Source: Enterococcus_C asini_A
Lineage (GTDB): Bacteria; Bacillota; Bacilli; Lactobacillales; Enterococcaceae
Length of the DNA stretch: 64,000 nt
Assembly (NCBI RefSeq): GCF_031928785.1
Contig: NZ_JARQAL010000004.1
Direction: 5' to 3' (one strand)
Of the stretch, positions 49,491 to 57,551 are shown piece by piece. The notes beneath the pieces were generated by a model. The model worked only from the letters and a program-made list of their open reading frames with translations, was not told the origin of the DNA and did not search any database. The translations under genes were made by a program, and so were the position numbers. The stretch's first letter is position 1; each line of letters opens with the position of its first letter.

Positions 49491-49775
49491 TTACTCACGG
49501 GGAGCGGTCATTTTTTTCGAAAGACGAAAACTAAAGAACAATGTCAATACCATAACCACTAGTAAATAGGCATAAATCAACATTTTAATTTTTAAGACAA
49601 TCACCGGGATACCAACGAGTGCGGCTAGTAAATACAGGATACCAAAGGAATTGAGAAAGCTGCGATTTTCGGTGGATTCGCCGATTAAAGGTAAGAACCA
49701 CTGGGGCTTTTTCAATAAACTAAAGCCAATTAAGGCGAGTAAAAGCGCAAATAAAACAACAAAAAAGGTGAGCAT
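49491..49775 (-). CDS. small membrane protein, 94 aa
   Basis: Three hydrophobic helices (residues 3-20, 44-62 and 67-84) and a basic C-terminus. AGGAGG is 7 nt from the ATG, so it is probably expressed. I do not recognise a family with a known function. It may share transcription with the Usp gene downstream. Confidence 0.7.
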   Translation of the reverse strand: MLTFFVVLFALLLALIGFSLLKKPQWFLPLIGESTENRSFLNSFGILYLLAALVGIPVIVLKIKMLIYAYLLVVMVLTLFFSFRLSKKMTAPRE

Positions 49776-49968
49776 GGGATTTCCTCCTAGACAGTTTCTG
49801 CTCTCATTGTATCAAAGTTCTGATGGAAAGGGGACTTTGAGGGTACATAGTATGAGTCTTACCCCTTCCCATTACTATTATACCGCTCTTAGGGAGCAAG
49901 AAACAGTCTTGTTTTTAGGTGGAGTTCGGAGTAGAGTAGGGATTCATTTAGAAGACAGGAGTGAAGCT

Positions 49969-52074
49969 ATGGAAAGCGAAGCCCAACATTTACAGATGGT
50001 GTATCAAAAGTTATTGATAGCCGAAAGCAAACTTAGTCAGTTGATAGAAGAAAAAAGCCAATCTGGTCGCTCAGCCTTGCAGGAAATGACCGGGGAAGTA
50101 CGGCTGAACTTTGATAGCTATCTGGATAATTTAGACACTTTTTCGGCAATTGAGAATTTGAATCGGCAAATTGATCAATACAACTTGCAATTGGACAGTA
50201 CTTCAAAGGAATTGGCCAAAGTACGTCGCTTGTTGCCGGCGCCATATTTTGGCAAGATCAGGGTGGACTTTCTTGAAGGTCAGCCACCAGAAGCTTTTTA
50301 CATTGGCATCAATGGTTTTACCCCAGAGAATGAGGCTTTGATTCATGACTGGCGTTCGCCTATTGCAGAACTCTTCTATAATAATGAACTGGGCGGGTCT
50401 TCTTATGAGGTACGAGGACAAGTGATTCCGGTGCAGATGAAACAACGGCGACAATTGATAACAGATCATGATCGGCTGTTAAATTACTTCGATACCGACA
50501 CGACAATTCAAGACGAGGTATTATTGGCCGCCTTGGCAGAGGATCATTCGCAAAAAATGCAGGACATCACTGCCACGATTCAAATCGAGCAAAATCAGAT
50601 TATTCGGGATCAAAGGGCTCAAGTACTGTTGGTCAATGGGGTGGCGGGTAGTGGCAAGACTTCTACGGTCCTTCAACGCATCGCTTACTTACTCTATCAA
50701 AATCGAGAACGCTATAGGCCAGATGATATGCTGATTCTTTCTCCTAATCAGCAATTTGCCCAGTACATTGCCGGCGTGTTACCAGCTTTAGGAGAAGCCA
50801 ATCCACCGACCTTGACGTTGTTGGAATGGTTGCAAACTTTTGGTACTGTGGAAGAAAGTGAAGCAGACTACTTCCAACGCATTAGCAAAGAAGAAGCCTC
50901 CTCTGAAGAAGACGTACTGCGCTCTGTGGCCTTTATGCAGTATTTAGAAAGTGAGTTGGAAATCACGCCTCGGTTTGTGCCGATTGTTAAAAAGGGCAAA
51001 ACAATTCTTTCTCAAGAATATTTGCAGCAGATTTTCGACCAGACGCCGATTGGCTCCTTTGCAAAACGCATTCAAGGAATGAAGCAGCGTCTGTTGCAAG
51101 AGTGGGAACGGCGCTTAGTAAAAGACAGTCGCAAAGTGAGCCTGCAACAACAAATTTTAGATTTGACCCAAGCACAACAGGAAAAATTGCTAGGTCGTTT
51201 ATTGACACAGGCAGATGAGAGCCAACTAGACTTTCTTGCATTGAAATTGTTGCGTAAAAAATATGCCTTTGTAAGTCAAGAAATTGAAAATTATGCCTGG
51301 TTAGACGAAAGAGCGATGTTTTGTGAGGTATATCAGTCTTATGAAGGGAATTCATTAGAGGTAGGAACATTCAATATGGATCAAGGGGTGGCGCAATGTT
51401 ACTTTCACCAAAGGCAAATTGAACCTTTGAAACACCGAGACTATCAGGTTATCTTAGTAGACGAAGTGCAAGACTACACGCCGGCTGCCCTTTATTTGCT
51501 AAAAGCTCTTTACCCCCGCAGTCGGTTTACTTTAGTGGGAGATGATAATCAGGCCATTTTTAACAGCTATACTTCATTTGCGGATATGCAGGAACTCTTT
51601 TTAGAAAAACAACCTCAGTACTATCGGTTGACCAAAAGTTATCGAACTACGGGAAATATCACTACATTTTTTGCTAGTTTGGTAGCCGATAAGCTGAACA
51701 TGGAAATCTTGCCGGTGCGACCAGCAGGCAGTCCGGTGGTCTATCGCACATTTCAAGATGTTGCGTCTTTTGAAAAGATTTTACATGAGTTTCAAGGGAG
51801 GGTTGGGCAACAACAAATCACGATTATCACGAAAACTCAGAAGGAAGCGGAGCAACTTCAGGATTTTGTGGACAATTTCGTTGCAGTGTACCCAGTGGCG
51901 TTAGCAAAGGGTCTGGAATTTGCCAATGTCTTGCTTTACGATGTGTCTGCAAAAAATTACCACAGTAAACGGGACATGCGACTTTTGTACACCGCTGCTT
52001 CTCGTAGTACTAAACAATTGTGGCTTACCTATCAAGGGATACCAGCTGTAAGATTACCTGAAAATGAGCAGTAG
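49969..52074 (+). CDS. helD: HelD-type RNA polymerase-recycling helicase
   Basis: A 701-residue UvrD-like protein of the HelD family, which removes stalled RNA polymerase from DNA. The N-terminal coiled coil (ESEAQHLQMVYQKLLIAESKLSQLIEEK) inserts into the polymerase channel; Walker A is VNGVAGSGKTSTVLQR, then VILVDEVQDYTPAAL, LVGDDNQAIF, SYRTTGNITTF and AKGLEFANVLLYD. The ATG 49969 has AGGAGTGA 7 nt upstream and gives a normal N-terminus; the ATG at 49852 would add 39 residues without such a site. No partner gene; stands alone. Confidence 0.88.
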   Translation: MESEAQHLQMVYQKLLIAESKLSQLIEEKSQSGRSALQEMTGEVRLNFDSYLDNLDTFSAIENLNRQIDQYNLQLDSTSKELAKVRRLLPAPYFGKIRVDFLEGQPPEAFYIGINGFTPENEALIHDWRSPIAELFYNNELGGSSYEVRGQVIPVQMKQRRQLITDHDRLLNYFDTDTTIQDEVLLAALAEDHSQKMQDITATIQIEQNQIIRDQRAQVLLVNGVAGSGKTSTVLQRIAYLLYQNRERYRPDDMLILSPNQQFAQYIAGVLPALGEANPPTLTLLEWLQTFGTVEESEADYFQRISKEEASSEEDVLRSVAFMQYLESELEITPRFVPIVKKGKTILSQEYLQQIFDQTPIGSFAKRIQGMKQRLLQEWERRLVKDSRKVSLQQQILDLTQAQQEKLLGRLLTQADESQLDFLALKLLRKKYAFVSQEIENYAWLDERAMFCEVYQSYEGNSLEVGTFNMDQGVAQCYFHQRQIEPLKHRDYQVILVDEVQDYTPAALYLLKALYPRSRFTLVGDDNQAIFNSYTSFADMQELFLEKQPQYYRLTKSYRTTGNITTFFASLVADKLNMEILPVRPAGSPVVYRTFQDVASFEKILHEFQGRVGQQQITIITKTQKEAEQLQDFVDNFVAVYPVALAKGLEFANVLLYDVSAKNYHSKRDMRLLYTAASRSTKQLWLTYQGIPAVRLPENEQ

Positions 52075-52104
52075 GAATTTGGACTAGGCACTTGAATAAA
52101 AGAT

Positions 52105-52349
52105 ACAAAAAAGCCACTGACAAAAGTCAGTGGCTTCATTCATAAAGAATGGGGTATATCCGTCGATGCCGTTATTCGTCTTATAGTATTGATCCCGCAA
52201 ATACTAGCAGGTGGGTCCCACGGTGCAAGCCTAAAGCTACCAAATGATAGGGCGTGCTACCAACTTACACACAAGACAGGTCCCGAGGTATCAATAAAGA
52301 TGTTCGGTCAACACACAGAAAAGACAACTCGTACATCACAGAATTCCCA
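52105..52349 (-). ncRNA. ssrS: 6S RNA
   Basis: A transcript predicted from a good promoter (52355-52383) to a terminator (stem 52111-52121 with 52125-52135, then TTTTTT leftward). It folds like 6S RNA: 5' GATG...GTTGTCTT pairs with 3' AAGAC...GGCATC in a closing stem, an internal ATTGAT pairs with ATCAAT, and the top forms GCCCTATC/GGTAG..GGC hairpins, leaving a large central bubble. Segments GATGTnnnAGTTGT and TAACGGC...GGATATA resemble Bacillus 6S-1. The place next to rarA also matches Bacillus. 6S RNA mimics an open promoter and sequesters sigma-A polymerase. Confidence 0.82.
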
Positions 52350-52354
52350 CTTAC

Positions 52355-52383
52355 ATAGTAGCACAGGGTCGGAAAACTGGCAA
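52355..52383 (-). promoter_or_regulatory. promoter of 6S RNA
   Basis: TTGCCA (52378-52383) and TACTAT (52355-52360) in leftward reading, with a 17-bp spacer. Confidence 0.75.
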
Positions 52384-52432
52384 TAAGAATGGCTCAATTT
52401 TTAGAAAGCGCTATCTTTGGGCTTGTAAGTGG

Positions 52433-53722
52433 TTATTTTGTTTGTCGGCCTTCTTTGCACCATTGTTCAATTCGTTCTTGTTGTTGGGCCAAGGCGGCTT
52501 CGTACTTGCCTGTATTTTTGGGTTGATAATACTGGCGATCTTTGAATTTATCCGGTAAGTATTGTTGATCCACCCAGGCTTTTTCAAAGTTGTGAGGGTA
52601 TTGGTAATCCAGTCCCCGGCCTAAATCTTTAGCCCCTTGGTAATGGCTGTCCCGCAGATGATCCGGCACATCTCCGGCTCCTTGCGTGCGGATATCGGCA
52701 ATCGCTGAATCCAGTGCTACGTAGGCAGAGTTGGATTTAGGAGAAAGACAGAGATCCACTACACAATCCGCTAAAGGAATCCGCGCTTCTGGTAGCCCTA
52801 AGCGTTCAGCAGCTAGCACTGCATTGACCGTGCGAGCGGCTGCCGCTGGGTTAGCTAACCCAATATCTTCATAGCCAATCACCATTAGTCGGCGACAAAT
52901 AATCGGCAAATCCCCTGCTTCCACTAAACGACCTAAGTAATGCAAGGCAGCATTGACGTCACTGCCGCGGATGGATTTTTGAAAAGCTGAAATCACATCA
53001 TAATGGGCATCGCCATTTTTATCGTGGGTCAGAGCTTTTCGTTGAATACATTCTTCAATCACCTCTAGAGTTAAGTGAATGATGCCATCGTTAGCTGCTG
53101 GGGTGGAACGCACAGCGAGTTCCAATCCATTTAAAGCGCTGCGCAAATCCCCATTAGTAGCTCGAGAAAGATGCAAGCGGGCATTATCGTCTAGTTGTAC
53201 AGGATACTCGCCTAACCCCCGTTCTTTATCGGCTAGCGCATGATCCACAGCGGTTAAAATATCCGTTTCTGTTAAGGGTTTAACTTCGAAAATTTGGGTT
53301 CGGCTACGAATGGCGGGATTAATAGTGATGTAGGGATTTTCCGTAGTGGCGCCAATCATAATAATCCGTCCTGATTCTAAATGGGGCAGTAAAAAGTCTT
53401 GCTTGGTCTTGTCCAAACGGTGAACTTCATCTAAAAGTAAAATTACAGTACCACTCATCTTGGCTTCTTCTGCTACGATTTGCAGGTCTTTTTTCGTATC
53501 TGTAGCAGCGTTTAACATGCGAAAAGCGTACTTGGTGGAGCCGGCAATGGCCGAGGCAATACTGGTTTTTCCGGTTCCTGGAGGCCCATAGAGAATCATG
53601 GAAGAAAGCATTTTAGCACTGACCATGCGATTGATAATCTTTCCGGGGCCTACCAAATGTTGCTGGCCCACCACTTCGTCTAAAGTGCGAGGGCGCATGC
53701 GATAGGCTAAGGGTTTTTCCAT
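52433..53722 (-). CDS. rarA: replication-associated recombination ATPase RarA
   Basis: A 429-residue AAA+ clamp-loader-like ATPase (RarA/MgsA/YrvN) acting at stalled forks. The N-terminus reads MEKPLAYRMRPRTLDEVVGQQHLVG; Walker A GPPGTGKTS, Walker B LLLDEVHRLDKTKQD, sensor 1 IGATTENPY, and the C-terminal tetramerisation part (GYEDIGLANP, KSIRGSDVNAAL) follow. The start ATG 53722 has AAAGGAGG 7 nt upstream; an earlier in-frame start overlaps it. It is directly followed by 6S RNA. Confidence 0.95.
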   Translation of the reverse strand: MEKPLAYRMRPRTLDEVVGQQHLVGPGKIINRMVSAKMLSSMILYGPPGTGKTSIASAIAGSTKYAFRMLNAATDTKKDLQIVAEEAKMSGTVILLLDEVHRLDKTKQDFLLPHLESGRIIMIGATTENPYITINPAIRSRTQIFEVKPLTETDILTAVDHALADKERGLGEYPVQLDDNARLHLSRATNGDLRSALNGLELAVRSTPAANDGIIHLTLEVIEECIQRKALTHDKNGDAHYDVISAFQKSIRGSDVNAALHYLGRLVEAGDLPIICRRLMVIGYEDIGLANPAAAARTVNAVLAAERLGLPEARIPLADCVVDLCLSPKSNSAYVALDSAIADIRTQGAGDVPDHLRDSHYQGAKDLGRGLDYQYPHNFEKAWVDQQYLPDKFKDRQYYQPKNTGKYEAALAQQQERIEQWCKEGRQTK

Positions 53723-53869
53723 GAAAAAACCTCCTTTTGTCATTCTTTTTCTCTTTAGTCAGTATAACACGTCTTGTGTACCAACAGCACTGAAGACTTT
53801 CCTGATGACTTGGATTGAATCCATGGTAACCCTGGGAATAATCGTGTAAAATAAGCATTGGTGAAGAAA

Positions 53870-54514
53870 ATGACAGAAAGTATGACGGAGATACGTCAGT
53901 TATTTCAAAATGAAGATACCCCGACTGTGGCTCAAGCTTTAGTGGGGATGTATTTGGAACACACATTGCCTGATGGTAGTAAGTTAGGTGGTTGGATTGT
54001 GGACTGCGAGGCTTATTTAGGGCCAGAAGACGAAGCGGCCCACAGTTTTGGTTTGCGAAAAACCCCACGAGTGGCCGCCATGTACCAAGAAGCGGGGAGT
54101 ATTTACCTCTATCACATGCATCGCCAAGGGATTTTAAATATGGTCACCAGAGAAGCTGGCCTGCCTCAAGGGGTGATGATTCGCGCTTTAGAACCAGAGC
54201 GTCAGTATATGGAAAAAATGAGTGAGAATCGAGGCGGCAAAAGTGGTGTTGATTTAACCAATGGTCCGGGAAAACTCATGAGCGCCTTAAACGTTCCCTT
54301 TGACTTATATGGACAGTCAATTTTTACTAGTGCTTTGCATTTGGTACCAGAAAAAAAGCGGCAACCAAAACAAATTTTGGCTTTACCCCGTATCGGGATT
54401 CCCAATAAAGGCAAGTGGACGGCTTTGCCTTTGCGCTTTGTCTGTAAAGGCAATCCCTATGTTACCAAACAGCTGAAAAAAGAGATCAGTCCAGATTGGG
54501 GCTGGCAAGAGTAA
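53870..54514 (+). CDS. 3-methyladenine DNA glycosylase, AAG/MPG type
   Basis: A 214-residue AAG-family glycosylase that removes alkylated purines. Typical segments are QALVGMYLEHT, WIVDCEAYLGPEDEAAHSFGLRKTPR, GSIYLYHMHRQGILNMVTREAGLPQGVMIRALEP and NGPGKLMSALNV. Catalytic Glu is the E of DCEAY. The start is uncertain: TTG 53858, ATG 53870 or ATG 53882 are in frame and only a weak GGTGAAG precedes 53870. It stands upstream of DUF3013-prmA-rsmE. Confidence 0.92.
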   Translation: MTESMTEIRQLFQNEDTPTVAQALVGMYLEHTLPDGSKLGGWIVDCEAYLGPEDEAAHSFGLRKTPRVAAMYQEAGSIYLYHMHRQGILNMVTREAGLPQGVMIRALEPERQYMEKMSENRGGKSGVDLTNGPGKLMSALNVPFDLYGQSIFTSALHLVPEKKRQPKQILALPRIGIPNKGKWTALPLRFVCKGNPYVTKQLKKEISPDWGWQE

Positions 54515-54560
54515 AGGAAAAAGATTGATTGAAGCAGTCTTTTTAAAAGGAGTGTCGACG

Positions 54561-55052
54561 ATGGCAAAGAAAACCATGGTGAGTTATTTAGAAGAACAAT
54601 TGGCGAGTCAATTAGCAGATTATGAAGTGGGCTTAGATTGGAATCGTAAAAATCACAGCATTGAAATCATCTTTCGGCTGTATGCAGAAAATCCTGAGAC
54701 GTTGACTTTGGACGATGTAGATGGTGTGATTTCTGATGAAGCAGTGATTGAGTTTGAAGATGGAATTTTATTGGTAGATCCGAAAAAATCGAATTATGAG
54801 GCCACCGATTATTTAGCAGTTTATCCCTACGAAGGTAAAAAAGGGTTACGAGAAGGAGAGCTTGCGGCTTTCGTGAGCTATTTAAAAGATGTCTTAGATG
54901 AAGGTCTAAGTGATTTATTAGACTTTTTAAATAGTTCAGCAGAAGATTCAGAAGAAATTTTTGAATTGAAATGGGATCGTGAAACTTTTAAACAAGTGGT
55001 AGCAGAAAAAATCAAAACCGGCAAAGAATACTTGCCTTATCCAAGTTATTAA
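54561..55052 (+). CDS. DUF3013 family protein
   Basis: A 163-residue acidic protein of the DUF3013 type found in Lactobacillales just upstream of prmA. It shows LDWNRKNHSIEIIFRLYAEN and a Glu/Asp-rich C-terminal part (NSSAEDSEEIFELKWDRETF). No catalytic motif is visible. ATG 54561 follows AAAGGAG; only 14 nt separate it from prmA, so it belongs to the same operon. Confidence 0.75.
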   Translation: MAKKTMVSYLEEQLASQLADYEVGLDWNRKNHSIEIIFRLYAENPETLTLDDVDGVISDEAVIEFEDGILLVDPKKSNYEATDYLAVYPYEGKKGLREGELAAFVSYLKDVLDEGLSDLLDFLNSSAEDSEEIFELKWDRETFKQVVAEKIKTGKEYLPYPSY

Positions 55053-55066
55053 AAAGGAGCACAATT

Positions 55067-56011
55067 ATGAAATGGTATGAAGTGAAAGTCGAAACCGCCA
55101 GTGAAGCCGTAGAAGCCGTGGCCAATATATTAGTAGAAGCAGGGGCCAGTGGGGTTTCGATTGAAGATGCGCTAGACGCTCAAAACTGGGAGAGTGATGC
55201 TTTTGGGGAAATTGCCAACAAAAGTGCATTGACCGATTTAACAGAAGGCGCGCGGGTAGCAGCTTATTTTCCTGAAACTATCTTTTTACCGGAAATCTTG
55301 CCTTTTATGAAGTCCCGAGTAGCCCAATTGCCTACTTTTGGTTTGAGTATTGGGAAAAATGACTGGCAGATTACGGAAGTTTCCGATGCTGACTGGTCTA
55401 CCGCTTGGAAAAAATATTATCACCCGGTACGAATCACACGGTTTTTGACCATTTTGCCAAGTTGGGAGTCTTATACCCCAGAGTCTGCTGAAGAAAAAGT
55501 GATCACCTTAGATCCGGGGATGGCTTTTGGTACCGGCACTCATCCAACCACCCGCCTGAGTTTGCAAGCTTTAGAAGTTATCTTACGGGGGGGAGAACGG
55601 GTACTGGATGTAGGCACTGGTTCCGGGGTCTTGAGTATTGCGGCAAAATATCTCGGTGCCGATAAAGTTACCGCCTATGATTTAGATGAAGTGGCGGTGC
55701 GCTCTGCAAAAGAAAATCTAGATATGAATCCAGTAGCGAAAGACGTAGAAGTTTATGCCAATAACCTTTTAAATGGTGTGGAAGAAGAAGCCGACGTTAT
55801 CGTGGCAAATATTTTGGCGGAAATCATCTTGTTGTTGATTCCTGATGCGTATCGTCTTTTGAAGCCCCATGGCCGTTTTGTAGTTTCTGGCATCATCCAT
55901 GATAAAGTGGATGAGGTGTTAGAAGCGATGGCTGCCCAAGGGTTTGAAGTGGATCAGCTCTTTAAGCAACAAGACTGGTATGCCATTATTTTGAAAAAAG
56001 CTGAGGAGTAA
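55067..56011 (+). CDS. prmA: ribosomal protein L11 methyltransferase
   Basis: A 314-residue PrmA that trimethylates ribosomal protein L11. N-terminal substrate-binding domain (KWYEVKVETASEAVEAVANIL), linker, then the methyltransferase with DPGMAFGTGTHPTTRL, motif I LDVGTGSGVLSIAA and NPPY-like VANILAEIIL. AAAGGAG precedes the ATG; rsmE follows after 4 nt. Confidence 0.97.
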   Translation: MKWYEVKVETASEAVEAVANILVEAGASGVSIEDALDAQNWESDAFGEIANKSALTDLTEGARVAAYFPETIFLPEILPFMKSRVAQLPTFGLSIGKNDWQITEVSDADWSTAWKKYYHPVRITRFLTILPSWESYTPESAEEKVITLDPGMAFGTGTHPTTRLSLQALEVILRGGERVLDVGTGSGVLSIAAKYLGADKVTAYDLDEVAVRSAKENLDMNPVAKDVEVYANNLLNGVEEEADVIVANILAEIILLLIPDAYRLLKPHGRFVVSGIIHDKVDEVLEAMAAQGFEVDQLFKQQDWYAIILKKAEE

Positions 56012-56015
56012 ATTC

Positions 56016-56771
56016 ATGCAACGCTATTTTTTAGAAGAACCTTATGGGGTAGGTCCCTATGAAGTTTCTGGGGAAGCTTTTCATCATATGATTCGGGTAA
56101 TGCGTATGAAATCAGGAGACAGGGTTTTTCTGGTCTTTTGCGATCAAACTGCGATTATTGCTGAAATTACCGAAGTGGCTCCAGAATCAGTAGCCTTAAA
56201 AGAAGTCGCCAAAGAGCAACAGGAAAAAGAACTGCCCATCGCTGTGACCATTGCCTCAGGTTATCCAAAAGGGGACAAACTGGAATGGATTGTGCAAAAA
56301 GGCACGGAGCTAGGAGCAACCGCCTTTATCGGTTTTCCAGCTCAAGCTTCAGTGGTCAAATGGGATGGGAAAAAGCTAGTCAAAAAAGAGCAGCGGTTAG
56401 CCAAAATTGCTCAAGAAGCCGCCGAACAATCCCAACGGCAAAAAACACCTGCCATTCAGTTGTTGACTAGTTTTAAGGAACTGTTGACGGTAGTAGCTGA
56501 TTATGATTGGGTACTAGTAGCCTATGAAGAAAGTGCCAAAGCAGGCGAAGTTGCCAAGTTAGCCCAAGTGCTGAGCCAAGTTCGGACAGGAGAGCGAGTA
56601 CTCGCTATTTTTGGCCCAGAAGGAGGCATTATGCCCGCTGAGATAAAGGCGTTAACGGAAGCTGGAGGACAGTTATGTGGTTTAGGCCCCCGGATTTTAC
56701 GCACGGAAACGGCACCTTTGTATTTACTAAGTGCGGTTAGTTATCAATTGGAATTAGCAAAGGAGAACTAA
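56016..56771 (+). CDS. rsmE: 16S rRNA m3U1498 methyltransferase
   Basis: A 251-residue SPOUT methyltransferase RsmE. N-terminal PUA-like domain (HHMIRVMRMKSGDRVFL), then the knotted domain with GTELGATAFIGF, QEAAEQSQRQKTP, IFGPEGG and LGPRILRTETAPLY. It overlaps no gene but the next gene begins 1 nt after its stop. Confidence 0.96.
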   Translation: MQRYFLEEPYGVGPYEVSGEAFHHMIRVMRMKSGDRVFLVFCDQTAIIAEITEVAPESVALKEVAKEQQEKELPIAVTIASGYPKGDKLEWIVQKGTELGATAFIGFPAQASVVKWDGKKLVKKEQRLAKIAQEAAEQSQRQKTPAIQLLTSFKELLTVVADYDWVLVAYEESAKAGEVAKLAQVLSQVRTGERVLAIFGPEGGIMPAEIKALTEAGGQLCGLGPRILRTETAPLYLLSAVSYQLELAKEN

Positions 56772-57443
56772 ATGAAAGTAAGTGAAGTGGTTAGTTTACG
56801 GTTACTAGATGCGACTATGAAAGACTGGGAATTTAAAGATCTTTTGGTGAAGTTGAGAAAAGAAAATCAGATACGAGAAGTGGTTGTCTTGCCTAATCAA
56901 TTGCGTCGTGCCAAACAATTACTAGCCCAGACCCAAATTAAAATTGGTACGGTGGTGGATTATCCATTGGGAAGTGGCACTGTTGCCAAAAAAGCCTTTG
57001 AAGCTGGACGTTCTTTTCAAGAAGGAGCCGATTTTTTGGAGCTGTCGGTAACGAGTTTCACCCTTTTGGAACAACCACAACTGGTGCAGGACTTAGAAGC
57101 AGCGTTGCGAGGGATTTCCTTAGCTTGGGGTGAAATTCGGACGCGAGTAGCTGCCGACAAACTGACAGAGATTAAAAAATTGGCTTTATTGCCGAGAATG
57201 AATGAATTAGGCTGGCAGTGGTTGGTTTTAGAAGAAGGGACGTCCTTTGCCGATGCCCTTCATGATGCGGAGACGTTTTCTTTTGATGGGGGAGACAAGT
57301 TACAGTTACAAGTAAATTTGGAAGAGGTAACGGCTACGGACATTCAAACTTTAGTGAAAAAAGGAGTTAGCCGAATTGGCATTACTCGTTTTGGAGAGTT
57401 AGACTTAGTCAGTTTGGCTTACTTAAACCTGGAGCAATTGTAA
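56772..57443 (+). CDS. DeoC-like TIM-barrel protein without catalytic lysine
   Basis: A 223-residue protein with the frame of deoxyribose-phosphate aldolase: VVDYPLGSGTVAKKAFEAGRSFQEGADFLELSV matches the FPLG...A...GA-E-D region of DeoC. The Schiff-base Lys of DeoC, normally in a FIKTST-like strand, is replaced here (WLVLEEGT), and the K-x-GG strand near the end (LQLQVNLEE) is also missing. It is therefore probably not an active aldolase. The start ATG abuts the rsmE stop. Role unknown; the location inside a translation-related operon is notable. Confidence 0.65.
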   Translation: MKVSEVVSLRLLDATMKDWEFKDLLVKLRKENQIREVVVLPNQLRRAKQLLAQTQIKIGTVVDYPLGSGTVAKKAFEAGRSFQEGADFLELSVTSFTLLEQPQLVQDLEAALRGISLAWGEIRTRVAADKLTEIKKLALLPRMNELGWQWLVLEEGTSFADALHDAETFSFDGGDKLQLQVNLEEVTATDIQTLVKKGVSRIGITRFGELDLVSLAYLNLEQL

Positions 57444-57466
57444 TCTAAGCTTGCCCCGTGTATAAT
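57438..57466 (+). promoter_or_regulatory. promoter of relA
   Basis: TTGTAA (57438-57443, overlapping the stop of the previous gene), 17-bp spacer, TATAAT (57461-57466). Confidence 0.65.
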
Positions 57467-57482
57467 AATGCTAATCATTTTC

Positions 57483-57514
57483 AGGAGAAAAGCCTTGTTT
57501 GACGGCATTTTCTC
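57483..57514 (+). other. hairpin in the relA leader
   Basis: GGAGAAAAGCC (57483-57493) can pair with GGCATTTTCTCC (57503-57514) with one bulged base; there is no T-run, so it is a leader structure and not a terminator. Confidence 0.5.
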
Positions 57515-57551
57515 CGATTTAACACCATAGAGTGAAAGGAGGGTGCCAAAC

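Noticed and set aside
52189..52386. 65-codon open frame on the plus strand
   Set aside because: It runs against the predicted 6S RNA and its promoter, and its translation has no protein-like features.
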